Origin: Onchocerca volvulus
Taxonomy: Eukaryota; Nematoda; Chromadorea; Rhabditida; Onchocercidae
DNA length: 64,000 nt
NCBI GenBank assembly: GCA_000499405.2
Contig: HG738138.1
Location: 620,001-684,000 of the forward strand
Reading direction: 5' to 3'
Made by a program: the position numbers and the translations under genes. This document shows, piece by piece, positions 12,061 through 25,797 of this stretch. A model generated the notes under the pieces. It had not been told where the DNA came from, did no database searches, and worked only from the letters and a program-made list of their open reading frames with translations. Positions within the stretch are counted from its first letter, which is position 1, and each line of letters starts with the position of its first letter.

Positions 12061-12357
12061 CAGGGGGGATATTAGGGGAGGGATTGAATTAAAGACAAAG
12101 AAGAACATATGTAAAAGAAAAGATAGGACAGTTGTTTGAAGAATGGAGGAGGAGAAGGAGGTGGAAAAGGTTTGGAATGGAAAATGGAAGAAGATTGGAG
12201 ATGGAGGAGGGGTAAATGAATTAAAGCAAAGTTTCAGAAATTCTTGATATTAATTAAAAGGAGAGAGGTGAAGTGGTAGCAGGAAAGGTGGACAAATGCG
12301 CCTCAGTTACGGTGCAGTTGAATTACCGCGCCTCAGCTACAGCTGAATGATGAGGAG
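12061..12357 (+). repeat. Purine-rich block and 30-bp direct repeat
   Basis: About 200 bases of strongly purine-biased plus strand (GGGGGGATATTAGGGGAGGG, GGAGGAGAAGGAGG) lead into two imperfect copies of a GC-richer unit beginning GCGCCTCAG[T/C]TAC at 12298 and 12328, a 30-base period. The local GC content is well above its surroundings. Confidence 0.6.
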
Positions 12358-12384
12358 CAATTTCTCATCACTCCAAACAACCAT

Positions 12385-12600
12385 TTCCATTTCACATTAA
12401 ATTCATTTCCATTATACTGTCCATCCATTCCATCCATCTCCATCCATCTATCTATCTGTTGAACAATCGCTTCAAACACTTGCAATAACATTTACGTTAG
12501 CAACACACCCATTTAAAATATATTGAAGCAACCAGCAAGAAGTGACTGATCATTCATCCACCATCCATCCAATCATTCATTCATCCACTAAACACAAACT
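12385..12600 (+). repeat. CCAT/CATC simple repeats
   Basis: Degenerate CCATC / CATT tracts (CCATCCATTCCATCCATCTC near 12421-12440, ATCTATCTATCTG near 12447, and CATCCACCATCCATCC near 12553) form a microsatellite-like pyrimidine/adenine block immediately after the purine-rich block. Confidence 0.6.
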
Positions 12601-12710
12601 TACACACAACTGACCATTTAGCTGAATTTCTGATGTACCGAATAAATGAGCTGGCAAATAGCACTCTTCCTTCTTTCTCCCCCAAAATTCACCAAACTTT
12701 CATTACTATA

Positions 12711-12996
12711 TTTAGTGATTGACAACTATTCATCAACAAATTATTATTTGAATTATTTATGAATAAAAGAATGAATTAATTTTGGAACTGATACTGTATC
12801 ATTTATCAGGTATGCAAAATTTCACTATATTCCGATCAGTTATCATATTATGCTATTCAGTGATTAACTATTGAGTCATAAATTATTATTTAAATTATTT
12901 ATCAATAAAAAGTCAATTGTTTTTCGAATTGTTACTGTATCATTTATCATGTCTTATCAGGGATCAAAATTTCATTATATCCCGACCAATTACAAT
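12711..12996 (+). repeat. Imperfect 140-bp tandem duplication
   Basis: Copy 1 (12711-12845) and copy 2 (about 12855-12996) share in the same order TTTAGTGATT/TTCAGTGATT, AAATTATTATTT, ACTGTATCATTTATCA, CAAAATTTCA and TATTCCGA/TATCCCGA, with scattered substitutions and small indels. Non-coding and clearly duplicated some time ago. Confidence 0.75.
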
Positions 12997-13013
12997 CAAC
13001 TGTTACTGTAGGT

Positions 13014-13115
13014 AGGATTATCAAATAAGCATTCAAAAAAAAAAAAAAAAAATTCAAACTTCATTTTGTTGAAATGATTATCAAACAAACACTGAAAAAA
13101 ATTGAAATTTAATTG
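13014..13115 (+). repeat. Second small tandem duplication
   Basis: GGATTATCAAATAAGCATTC followed by poly-A and AATTCAAACTT is repeated about 58 bases later as TGATTATCAAACAAACACTG followed by poly-A and TTGAAATTT. It abuts the preceding 140-bp duplication. Confidence 0.6.
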
Positions 13116-16100
13116 TATTATTAGCAGCAGCTATAAAATTTGAATTTAGATCGATCATAATTTGTCATACTGATTTTATGGTCAGCAAAATCAAAATTTT
13201 AAGGTTATGGTCTTGGACAATTTCGTGAATTTAAGAAATTATGACGAGTGCAATTGGATCGAAGGTAAAATCAATTGAAGCGATGATAATTATGAGTAAC
13301 AGCATCTAAGAATTGATGGAAAGGGATGGGAAACAAGCTGAATAGCATAAATCTTTTGAATAAGTAATGAATTTTCATGCAGTGGTCATCCGGTATCATG
13401 AATTATGCAAATTATAATCATTTAAGGAAAATGCAACTACAGGAAGCTTTTGAGTAATTTGAAGAAATTGAAATCATTGCATAAATTTAAAATCACCAAG
13501 TAAAATATTGTCATTTAGCATATAAGACATTAATCTGAAATAAAAAAAACGAAGAAATCGTTTTTTCGATAAATTTTCGTCGCAGAATTTGATTGAGCAT
13601 TTCTAACCATGTCATTTTCACCATGGATTAAACTAAACAATTCAATAATTCATAATTAAGTCTATTATCTTGAACTGGCGAAGAATCGTATTCAATATTT
13701 AGCTTTATCGCTAACAGAAGAAATATTTAGTGGGACGTACTGATAATTACGGCTAAAAATTTTAAAATTTTGAAAAAAATACCAAACGGTAAAATTTACG
13801 GAAAATTTTGGTTAAACAACAAATGTATCCAACTTTTTCTCTACATTTAATTGTAGTATTCTCAAAATTCATGCATAAATTTCATTCCTATAAAATCTCT
13901 CTCGAATTCTGATGACAAAAAAAAAAAATTTGAATGACATATTTCATGAATTTATAAATACTATTGCTTTTTATCAATAGTTGCACGAATATTTCGAATT
14001 TTCTTCGCAAATGATTAATTTAAGCATCCGAATCATTCTTTTATAACCATTTGCTAATTTGATTATTGCTTAGCAAAAATCTTGGCCGTTTAGCGATTAA
14101 TTCTGTTCAATTGTTTGATATAAACAAAATATTGCGCAATCAGAAAAAGCATCTTTCAAGACGGATCGAATTTTTTTAAATTGCTACTTTATTTCATCTG
14201 CTTGACTTACCTGCATTTAAACTTAATCAAGTTTTTGGCAGCATTTTTTTCTTTTTTTATCTATATATAAAGTTGAATGTTGTATTACACGAATAATTCA
14301 TCTTCTATAGTCCGATATGTTCTCTTTTCCCGAGATAATGTACAAATCTTTTGTTCTTTCTCTTTTTCCATTGTATTCTTAATTTAGTATATTCATTTCA
14401 ACTTTTTACAAATTGTCAATGATGCGTACTTCGATCTGTACACAATGTCACTTTCAAGAAGGAAGGAAAAACTTATTTTAGCCATTATTATATTCAAATT
14501 TATACCCAAGTTACAACTCTTTTCTTTTCATCTTTTCGATTTCAATTCTTTTAAAATCCCGTATTATGTGTATTCATTTACGAAAAAAAAAAAAAAGTAA
14601 CATGTATGGAACAGATGTTTGCCAGGTGTTTCATTGATTCAAACATTCCATTGGCAATATTTTTCGGCAACTTCTTTTCATCTATTTAATTATTTGAAAC
14701 GATAATGAGAAGTTTATTCAAAAAGATATGAGACAAATACGCATCATAATATAACTTAGATAGACCTTTGCTTTTTCGCATTGTTCTGAAGAAAGATATG
14801 GAAGATTTCGAATCTTTGTGGCATGTTTATTCTTGTCAGATAGGTAGAGAAATTATTAATGCAAAGGAAAAAAATCAACATCATTTATATTTCCTTCTTC
14901 TTTAAATATTTCGCGAAAAAAGGAAATTGTTGGATGGAAAATAAATGGAACGATATGTGATATATCAATTTTAGGAAATTTTCTAGCAACAATCAGTTGT
15001 TTCTTTTTCTTTAGTTTGAAAAATTTATTATGAATTCTAACAATCCTAAAGTCGATCATTTACTTAGTTAATTATGTGATTAATTAATCATTCAATGAGC
15101 TATATTTTTTCAAGATATTTACAATAAGCTCATATATCCTGATCATTTTGGTCCTAATTCCTTGTTTTTCTTTGTCCCTCGTCATTTTTTCTTTCTTTTT
15201 AGCCTGAATTTGTCAGCAAATTCATCTATTTACATCATATCAAATATTTCGGAAAGTAGATATTCATAGTTATAATTTCGTTGGAACTTACATACTGACA
15301 CATCTAGAATTTTCATACCTTTCAATCTGTTCATTTCCAAAGCATTATCACTAAATATACTTTAACTTTAACCTAATCCTAATCTTTTCTTTTTCCTCAC
15401 TCCACTTATATCCAGTAAATTTCGTTTCCAATAATTAATCATATGAAAAATTCATTCCTGTAGTTCGATATCGATTAATTAGTTTTATTTCTTTGAAGAG
15501 TATGTATATTTAGTTCTATTTCATAGCGCAATTTAAGATGAATTCAAATGACATTGAGAATCGATTAAAACTGCTAAGCAAATTGTTAAGCAATTTTAGG
15601 CTATTTAAAGCTCAATTATAATAAAATTAGAAAAAAAAAAGTTCAATTTAGGAATCAAATAGAGTGATAAACAATGCTAAGGAATGAATTGCTCAAAATG
15701 ATTGATGGCTTTGTCATATTGCAAAAATGTTTTTCTTTTTTTTTTCTTTTTTTTTTTTTTTTTTATTTCAAATTGACCTTCATAGAAGTTAATGTTGAAA
15801 TTAGATTTTGAATTCAAATTTATGAAAAATCCTACCTTTTCATCCTTCTGCAGATTGTACCGAATTCAGCACAATATTACAATGCATTAATCATTTTTCC
15901 AAAATAAAATGAGTTTTTGTAGCACTTGTAAAATTATTAAACTATTTCGAATTTTTTGCTTCTTTTTTTTTTTTTTTTTGAGCATTCATCTATCAATCAG
16001 TGAAGTATTATGCAATTTTTTTTTTATCTTTTTTTCTTCTTTTTTTTTAACATTTGCTGTGTTCAGTCAACCATTCATTTAATGAATTTTTGTTCTTTCC

Positions 16101-16290
16101 TTTTTTTTCCATATCTGGTTGGGTAGAAAAATAGGTTTAACTCATTTTTGATGTGACAAAATGAAAACAAACGAGGACGAAAAAAACGAAAGTATCACAC
16201 ACAGGTGTATGCCATATATTTGCAAAAAAAACAATGCACATGAATGGGGGAAAAAGCACATATTTTTGAAGGATAACGGAAAATGAATTA
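13116..16290. other. Non-coding AT-rich stretch
   Basis: No exon supported on either strand. Long pyrimidine runs on the plus strand occur at 15728-15764 and 15961-16050. The frame at 14856-15059 (minus) is short and of chance-like composition. Confidence 0.5.
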
Positions 16291-16490
16291 AATGTGGACG
16301 GATATTGAACGGAAAACAACTTAGGTACAAGATAACGTAGACGGGTATTGAACCAGAAAACAAGCTAAATTTAGAATAGTGTAGACAGAAACTCAACGGA
16401 AAACAATTGAACATAAGATAGCCTGATGCTCAGCAGAAAATAGGTTAAGCATAGAAAAGTGTAAACGGATAATTAACAGGAAATAGATGT
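16272..16490 (+). repeat. Degenerate ~43-bp minisatellite
   Basis: Successive units start near 16294, 16337, 16381, 16423 and 16461. Each begins with a variant of GTAGACGGATATTGAAC, then GGAAAACAA and an AAG/AAT-rich tail ending ATAAC/ATAGT. Unit lengths are 43, 44, 42 and 38 bases and the last is cut short. A partial unit lies just upstream at 16272. Confidence 0.75.
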
Positions 16491-17236
16491 GTGAAATAAT
16501 CGATTGACTTTTCAGACAAATTAAAAAAAAAAAAAAACTAGCATAATATAATATAACAACATATGTTTACACACTTGGCTTACGTAAACACTTCTAGGAT
16601 GACAGCGCAGAATAGTATTTTGAAGTAAATATTATTATGAAGCATGAAGCAAAATGCATATTATCCCAGTATGTTTAATAAAAAAAGACATTAGTTTTTG
16701 GAGTAAATTGGAAAAAGTATGAAAAAAAATACTGAAGCACCGGTTTTGATCTGATATTTTTATTGCAACAGTGTAACGAAAGATTGAGGAATTTTCAAAT
16801 TTCATTCTAATTTTATTTCATCATTCCAAGAATTAAATTTAATCAAATGAATCATTTCAGCTTTTCAAAATTCGGATTTTTAATACAAATTTCAAGAACA
16901 AACAAAAGGGAAATTTCCGGAAATGAATTTCTCCCTTCAACTAATATTTTCTAAGTTTCGTCAAAAAATATCAATCACACGATGCATAATGAAGTCAGCT
17001 AGTCTAGACAGTACAGGTAAGAGTGTAATTGAAACCTTACTAAAGTATTGATTCTTTCTCCTTCGTGTCCTCAAAGCTTATATGAAATAAAATATTATGA
17101 ATAGTAATAGCTTTTTTACAACTAATAAAAATGAATAAATTTTAATGAAATAACAAGAAAAAAAAAGCACTAGAATGGATAAAAGGATCGGATTAAGTAA
17201 CAAAAGAGAACGAAAACAGGTAAAGATATAGAATGA

Positions 17237-17240
<4 letters not shown>

Positions 17241-17285
<45 letters not shown>
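17241..17285 (+). repeat. (GA)n microsatellite
   Basis: About 22 uninterrupted GA dinucleotides. Confidence 0.95.
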
Positions 17286-17288
<3 letters not shown>

Positions 17289-20200
17289 ACAAAAGAAGGG
17301 ATGTTTTATTTAATTAAAGAAATTAATTTGAATATTCAAGTCAACATTATCAACAAAAATAAGTGCCGTCAACTATAAATGCATGCAATATGACAATAAA
17401 TAGATTAATTTTGATATAATTCAAATGCGGATTATTCGAGTAAAAGCATGCTTTATTTCTTAATCGAATTTCGAACAAATTAATTATCATACGGCAAAAT
17501 TTATCATAGTCTCTAATTTGCTGATATGTTGTCGTGTATACATTAATTTTTTTTATTCCAAATCTACTAATATTTGTACTTTTTAGAAACCTCTAAAAAG
17601 ACTGCAAAATTTTATTCGTACCCATATTTTAGCATTAAATATGCAGCAAGTTTAAAATTCAAAATCACCAAATCATTTTGGAATTTCGGGAGAAAAAGAA
17701 GTAGAAAAAAGTTATCTCACTATGTGATATCATTTTTGAAAATCGATAAAATAAGTAGTACAGCTAAAATTTTTGAATAATAATGAAAGAAATTTTTTTT
17801 CTTGCATAATCGACGCTAGAATAATTATTTACTATTTACAAGATGTTATTAGTAATAATAATTGTCTTACAACTCGTTTATTAATGGCAATCCTATGGTT
17901 CACTGAATTTTTCCATTATAATTTAATCATTTCATGTTTTTTTTCCACCTGCCTTGATGTCTTATTCCTCCATTTCTTAATACGTTTGTCAACTTAATTT
18001 TCGAATTTTTCATTTTTGATAATTCGGAATTTCAGCTAAATAGCTACAGCAGTTGTTAAGAAGGTACAGAAGCAGATTATCATATCATCATCATTACTAT
18101 TCCAAGAATTTCTGAAATTTTCCCCGGAGATGCGTGAAATTTGAAAATTAATTTATTAATTTACCGTCAAAGGTTTTTTAGGATTACTTATTAAAAGTTG
18201 CGAAAGTTTCCTTAAATGTTCGAAATATACAGAATATATTGAAATTTTAAACTTATCAATAGGATTTTTTTTACTGCGTGAAAAGTTTTTTTTGATGCAT
18301 CGGAAATTCGCAAACAATATTTTTTATGATTATAGGATAGTTTTCTTTTTTTTTGCCAAAAACCTAATCAAATTTTTTTTCACTTAGAAAGATGAACAGA
18401 ATCAAATTATTCAACAAATATGTTAAATCTTTTTGTTTATTCATTCTAAATCTGCTTGGCAAGATTATCTGAATTTTGATGTTTCATTCGTCTTGAGCAT
18501 TACGGAAAGGATCCGTATCCGTTAGGAATTTATATACGACTAATGTTTCTATGTATTACAACAGACTTGTTATTTAACCTTAGCAAAATTTTCTTTATAA
18601 AAGTGGAATTGGAAATCATTTATCAAATACCAAAAAAAAAAAAAAAAAAAAAAGAATCAAATTATGGTTTCCTTTCTACCTTGCAAATACTCACCGATCT
18701 ATTTAGTGAGCTTCAATAAAAGGCAAAACTAATTTAATTCATCTAATAAACAATCTCAGCAGTGCTAGAAATTGTACCCGAAATCTTCTATACAAACTTA
18801 ATTTAGTTTGTGTGATTAGCTTGTCCAATTTTTATCATGAAAAATGTTAACTAAACCAAAATATTTAGTTAACGTTGGAAGCTTTAAAATTTAGATACTT
18901 TAAAAAAAGTTTTTTTTACTTCGAATATTTTAAAACTGCCTGAATTTATATCATATTCTATTTTCTTCAAAAAAAAAAAAAAAAAAAAGAAAAAAAGAAA
19001 AATCAATTTTCTTGAGAAATAAACCGGATTTAATTCAATCACTATCAAATTTAATCGCAGAAATTTTACATAGAACATGTGTTCTCATATATATATACCT
19101 ACACATTAATATATTATTATAGGAGAATATTTCTTGAATAAATAAGAAAATATTAAGCACAAATTGCATCAATTAATTCTCGATTTTGACTTATTTTTAA
19201 TGAAAAATTGACACTCAGTGAAAATCCTTATCATTGGTCGTATTTCTCGTCCATATCAACCCATTTTCTTGAAGATTTGTGAACCATTTATGTTATGCAT
19301 TTTTATTCAATCTTTCTTTTCTCCAGTGATACTAAATAATTTATATTCAAGGATTAAATTCTGAAATTTTAATTTAAAAAAAAGAAAGCAAAAATTTTCA
19401 TGGATTTCAACAACTCCTATAAAGTTAATATTATACCTTCTAAAATATGTTAGAAGCAGTCCATAAACTATTCCATACTACTTTAATTAGGATTTTAGCA
19501 ATCATTATGATGTTTGCAATTTTAAGAAACGAATGATCTGTATCAAGCACTACTAAAAATTATCGAAATCCTCAAGTCTTGAGAATATCTTTTTCACGTC
19601 TTGAGAAGTTTAGCATTGATATCATAACTTACCTGCAATAAAAAATCCGATGGAATTGAATCAAAGCTTCATGTTACGATTATTTGGTATTGAATTTTGG
19701 CAATATTTGATGTGATAGCCTAAATTTGATCCATGAGCCAGTCAGTTCTCAGTGATACAATCATTTAATCGATAAATTGCTCACAATATTGTACTGTTTG
19801 TCCAGTTGTGCTATTATAACAGTATTTTCACTACCAATGCTCCGTTCTCGACTTCGTTCTCGACAATGCGAAAAAACTGTTTAATATTCCTGCTTCTGTT
19901 TCGACAATCTGCAGAACTGTAAGATATTTGTTTTTCATCAATTTATTTGTATTATTTGTTCAATCATCTTGCTGAAACCAGAATTCATCTCATCAAATTC
20001 GATAGTCATCTTTTTTGAATCTATAGATCATTCATTGATAATCTAATAGTTATTTCAATTCTTAGTTCAACTGTTTTCAATCAGACGGAGCCACAAAAGA
20101 TATTTATTCTTAATTCCACAATTTGATTCTTTCTCATAAAAATTCCTTATCGATTCGCGATGTTCTTTTTTTCTTCAGCAAAGTTTTAGCTTTCCCTTTA

Positions 20201-23200
20201 CTAAAATACATCATTTTCTACTATAGTGGTAAAAAAAAAAAAAAAAAAAAAAAAGAACTTTTTACTAATGATGCATAATCTTTTACAAAAATTATATTTA
20301 TGCTATTCATATTACTCATGTTATCCTGTATTGATCATTTTATCATTCACTTATTTTACCACAAGTAAATGGAAAATTATTTGCCAATGTTAAGGAGAAA
20401 ATGAAGTAGGCCTAGCTCTTTATAGGCCTAATCTTCTAAGTATCTGGCATTGATGCTGTGAAATATAAATAAGTTACCAAATTGCTGAGTTGCTGATTAT
20501 TACAACTGTTTTCTTTTTATTAAGAATGTTAAATATTCAATAAGAATCTATTCACTGGAGCTGAAACGATTTCTATTTGCCCAGTGCATGAAAGTATAAA
20601 GCAAGAAATTTTGCCAGAAAAAGAAAAAAAAAGACAGAAAATAGAAAAACATCATCAAAACAAAAGATTTAATTAAAAATAGAAATATTTTGGAAAAACA
20701 AAAATAACAATACTATTTTAGAAACTAATTTGAAGGATGATAATAAACGGAGGGGTAATGACACCATTAGGATGATGACAATGATAATGAAAAGTTTACT
20801 TTAACTAGCGAACCATTAAGTTTAATTCAGCATTCATCTCATGTCCAATTTTTCCAGTTTTCATTAAAGTTATACACAGTTGCTAATTCTTTTTTCTCTT
20901 CAATCTTCTTAATTTCCTTTTCAAAAATTTCTAGTTCGACTTATCGCTTGTTCAATAATGTTTAGAATTATTCGGCTATACTGAAATTTCAAAAAATTCC
21001 TGCTCATAGATAAAAAAAAAAGAAAAGCTTTTTCAAAATAATTTATCAATTACTTGAGATAAATCTATTTCAGGATTTCGACCAACAATTTTCTTAGCCC
21101 GTATAAATCTAACTTTGAAAACAAACCATATAAATTGATAAATGCATCTTTGCCTTGTCTTCAAAAATTGAAATTTTATTTAACTGTTGCATAAAAATTT
21201 TGGCTGAGATATTTCAAATTCAATTCAAAATCATACAAATTCTTTTACATCTTATTTCAAAATATACCGCTGGCTAATTATTTTGATGATTTACATGCAT
21301 ATTATATTCTCATGCGAAAATTGCTCCATAATTCATAATGATATCATACATGTTTGCATTTTAAAGCGAATGACAATTATTTTTTGGCTTAAAAGGGAAA
21401 TGCATAGAAATGCAAGCTAGTTCCATGTCATAAACACGAAATTTGCAATTAATCAAGCAATTTTATTTCCTCAACCTTATTCCACATGGCATGTATCGTA
21501 TTGTAATAGCAGTAGTGCAAATGCATTTAATTATTGCAATTGTCCAGGGTAATTTTTGGCTGATGACACGAAATTCGCGAATTTTCTTGCATTCATTGGT
21601 GAGTGCACTTAGATTAGACAGATTATGGTAAATTTACATAATCATACTATGCATTCGAACCAACTTCAAAATTTTAAAAAGTTAAGCATAAATAAATTCA
21701 ACTTTTTTGTCGATCTATGCTCTATTCATTTCGTCATATAATCTTTTAATTCTGGACATTTGCAAAAGTTTAGCTTTTCTAATTTATTAATCAAATTTTT
21801 ATGATCGAAACAAACAAGGAATTCCCAAAGCAATTTGTGAATAAGCGATAAGATCATATGTAAATTTTAACTTTTGTCTATTATAAGTGAATACTAATAA
21901 CCACAATTAATTTACTCTTGAAGAAGAAAATATACAATAGTCATTGATCATCAGCTATTGTATACGTATTTCTATGAAATCGACAGTTTATGAAATAATT
22001 TGAAATTAAGAATAATATGAAATAATGCATCACATTTCGCTCTTTTGTTTGAATTTTCGGTTTCCAAAACACTAAACTTTATTTATTTTTCCCAATTCAA
22101 ATTGTTTTGCTTCTCTTTTTCCGTCTTCAAATTATTCAATCTCGATTGAAATTCCAAACACTCAGGGAAATTATCTAATTTCCGACATGAAAACTAACTT
22201 TTTAATAAATGAATTTGCTCTTTTAAAATTGTAAGAAGATTTTTCAGTATGAATCAAAGAAGAAGAGGTTACGAGAAATGAAAATGAAGCCGCGGGGGGC
22301 GGGAGGATAGCAGGAAAAAAAAAAATGCATTCATGGATGGATGATGTGTCGTCGATTTCATCCTGGCAATTTTGAGCCTATTTTTCCATTTTTTTCTATA
22401 GCAATCGCAATTGCAGTTCAGGCCAAGGCTTGCAACCTTCTCTTCCTCATCTCTCTTAGCCCTCTAATCCTCTCTTCTCAACGGTTATGGTTAAGTTTTT
22501 TTTTTTTTTTTTTAAAAAAACGAGAGAAGAAGTAATAATATCGAATAAGCTAACTTTCTCATTTCTTTTCTCCTCCTCTTCATGCAAATTTTTTTCTTTC
22601 AATTTCTTGTCCCCTTCTAAACTGGATAGCATTTCGAGCATTTTATCATTTTTATCCTTTTCAAGCAAACCTTTGCTCTCGATCTTCTGTCCCTTTTCCC
22701 AAATTGGTTAATATATTGGACATTTTATCATTCTCTCGGAATTTGACCATTTTTTGAGAAGAAAAAATGAAGACAAGCAATCATTAATCTTATTCCAATG
22801 TTTCTCGTTTCTTTTTGTTTTCGAAAACTTTTCAACTTTTTATGATTGTAATGGTTGGAGGAGAAAGTGAAAGATCAAATTTGTCAAACAAGTTGTAATC
22901 GTTCTGTCATTATTGTCCTTTTCCTTTCCACATTTGCTTTTTTTAAATTTCTGTTTTTTTTTTTTTTTCTTTTCCATTTGAAAAATTATTTTTATGAAAT
23001 TTGAATTAAATTCAATTCGATATTGGAATTGCATCGATTGGATGCTTTTTGTAACGGATTAAAATGTTAAGTTTTGGAAAAATATTGAAATATTATATAT
23101 GATTTTGGTTTATAAATGACTTGTTCATAGTTTAGTGAGCCGTGGGAGAAAATGGAATGATTTCAGAACTAAAAATTAAAAGAAATTAATATGCATCAGT

Positions 23201-25765
23201 ATATCGGAATGCCCCGAAATATTATAATGTCCTTATCTTCTTAATAGCATTAAAGCATAAAATTATTAATGGAATTAAATAATTACTTCCGAAATTATCT
23301 GACTTCAAATATTCGAAATTATTTTTACTTAAACAATTTGAATTTTTTTAAATTCTTACAAGGAATATTTAAGTTATCACTTCAGTTATTTAGGGAGCTA
23401 TGCAAAAGTAGAAATTTCTTTGATATTTTCTGGATGCTCCGCATTGCTTAAATGCTAAAATATTTGCGAATTTTTTTCATGCAAATTATTAAGATTCAAA
23501 GTGGGAAACAAAACTTGCGAGAATGGATCGGTCATTTTCTTTTCTAAGTATTTCTTCTTAAATTCACATCATTTTCAAGATATACATTGTATATATAAAT
23601 GAAGCAGCTAGCCAAGGATAAGAGAATTCGACATATTTTAGCATGCATTAATGTTTCGTAAGATTAAAGGAATACATTGATGGTAATCTTGTTAATTGAG
23701 CAGGCCAGCTTTTATTTCGCGATTTAGTGAATAACTTGCAGGTTTCAGAAGTGACATCGCAATTTGAGCTACGACATATTAATCAAGATCAGAATTGCAT
23801 ATCAAATGAAGAGGAAAAGATGAAATTCCCAAAAGTTCTTAAAATTTCCAAAGAAAGCAGCGAAAAATATATAGCCCATTAAAAAGGCATTTCGTTTTAG
23901 AGTAAAATTGAGGGATCGAAGTTTCCACCGTTAGATTGGAATAAATTATTGAGCTCTCTGAACTGCATACTGAGTAGTATTACCTAGTTAAATTTGTTTC
24001 TTATTTATTAATTAAGCAAACAATCGATAATTCATCAACGTTTTATCGCTACTTTTCATGTTTTGTTGGATTTCAGCAACTCGAAGCAATCAAATTATTG
24101 AATTCTTCATATAAGCGCCAATTTTTCTGTACTTTAATTTTATTTTTTGTAATATTTTATATATTTGAAATTCTTTTTTAACAATTTACAAAATTTTGAA
24201 TTTGTCAACTATGTGCACAGAACTTCGTAACTAAAACAGGTATATTCAACTGCTGTGGGAAATTAATGAAAAATTAATTTAGCAATCATATTATCATTGT
24301 TATCACTTCTTAAAATGGCATTAGATCGCTTTTTAGCGAGAAAAAAAAAGGAATGAATCAACTTGGCCAACATGAGGCTTGTCTTATTAGATCCTCATTT
24401 TTTTCTTGTTAAGGCTTTTTAAGAATGACAAAAATGTCTTCCTTCGTCATCCAATCCTTCCTATTAAATTCAGAAAGTGCTTGGTGAAGATTAGGCAATT
24501 TGAAAAGAGCCATTAGTCAAATAGAAACAAAATTTCGAAATTCCGAAATTAAAGAAAAAAGTGCATATGCATTTCGAAAAAAAAAAAAAAAGCTGATGAC
24601 AATTGAGTAGTAATTAATTATCGAATTTCGTAGAGAGAGACTTTTTGGAAGGATAGGAAACACATGTTTAAAATGAGAAACAGCAAATAAAAAGAAAAGT
24701 TCGGGAAGTTTGATAACTTGAATTAAATTTTAAAAAAGGAAGAGCAATACAACTATAAGTTTGTTGAAATTTTTCAAAGTTACATTGATCTTCGTTTATG
24801 CAATGGAAATAACTCATGAACTGTAACAAATAATTAAGCTGATTAACTTGAATTCTGCAGCATTACAAGCAGACTTTTTCATTGATAATTGTGGCATGTT
24901 CTTATAATTAAACTTTATTTCATTTATCTTTGTTTGAATTTATGAAATTCCAGTTTGTGTCATCAATGTCTTTCCGTAAGAAAATAACGAATAGCAAAAA
25001 AAATAAATTTCTTTTTACACAGAAACAACAAAGGACAAAGTAAGTGATGATAAAATTACAATAAATTCCAATCATTTGAGAAATCTAAAGTGTCTGATCG
25101 TAGCAAACAACAGAGAATGGTAATATATATTTGTAAAAGTTCTCAAAAATTTGCGAAATTCTTTTCTTTTTGGAAATGATTCGTTTAGAGCAAAACGCAG
25201 CACGACTTTAGCGCATTCACATATTGGACATAATTGAATTTGATACAAAGTTACAGCCGTTTATGAGCAAGAAAATCAAACCTCGATTTCAGTTCGCAGA
25301 AAGAGCAAGAAAAGCTTTTTTATTATAAAAAAATACATTTCCTTGGTAAGAATTAAATAATACTACTTTTTTTTTGATTAAAAATAGTTAAGGTAGGACA
25401 AAGATTAGTTAAAAAAAAAAAAAGGATTCATTTTTCTTGCTTATAATCGTATCAAACCATGTCGATCAATACACTTCTTGACCAAAATATCGATAGATTG
25501 AATCGTATAATCATTCCTGATTAATATCTGATATTGTCTTCTTATCTTACTGCTTCTCGGATGAGAAGACTAATTTAATAGCTATCATTTCTAAACTGTG
25601 ATAATTTTTTCAATTCAGTCCAGGCTTTGAGAATGCGAAATCATTCTATTGATAAAATGACAAAATTAATATATGTTTTCTTTGTAAATAGAATTTCAGT
25701 TGTCCTATCTCTCTCATTTTTCAAAATAGCTATTAATATTTCATATTTGTGATTTGTAGTATTAG

Positions 25766-25769
<4 letters not shown>
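17286..25769. other. Gene-poor AT-rich region
   Basis: Read in six frames, this stretch shows only short AT-rich frames without splice context. Homopolymers occur at 18631-18653, 18969-18988, 20231-20254 and 22497-22513. A short GC-rich spot (GCCGCGGGGGGCGGGAGG at about 22289-22306) precedes an open frame 22341-22535 that I could not connect to any product. Confidence 0.45.

Positions 25770-25797
<28 letters not shown>
25770..25797 (+). repeat. (TA)n microsatellite
   Basis: About 13 TA dinucleotides without interruption. Confidence 0.95.
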
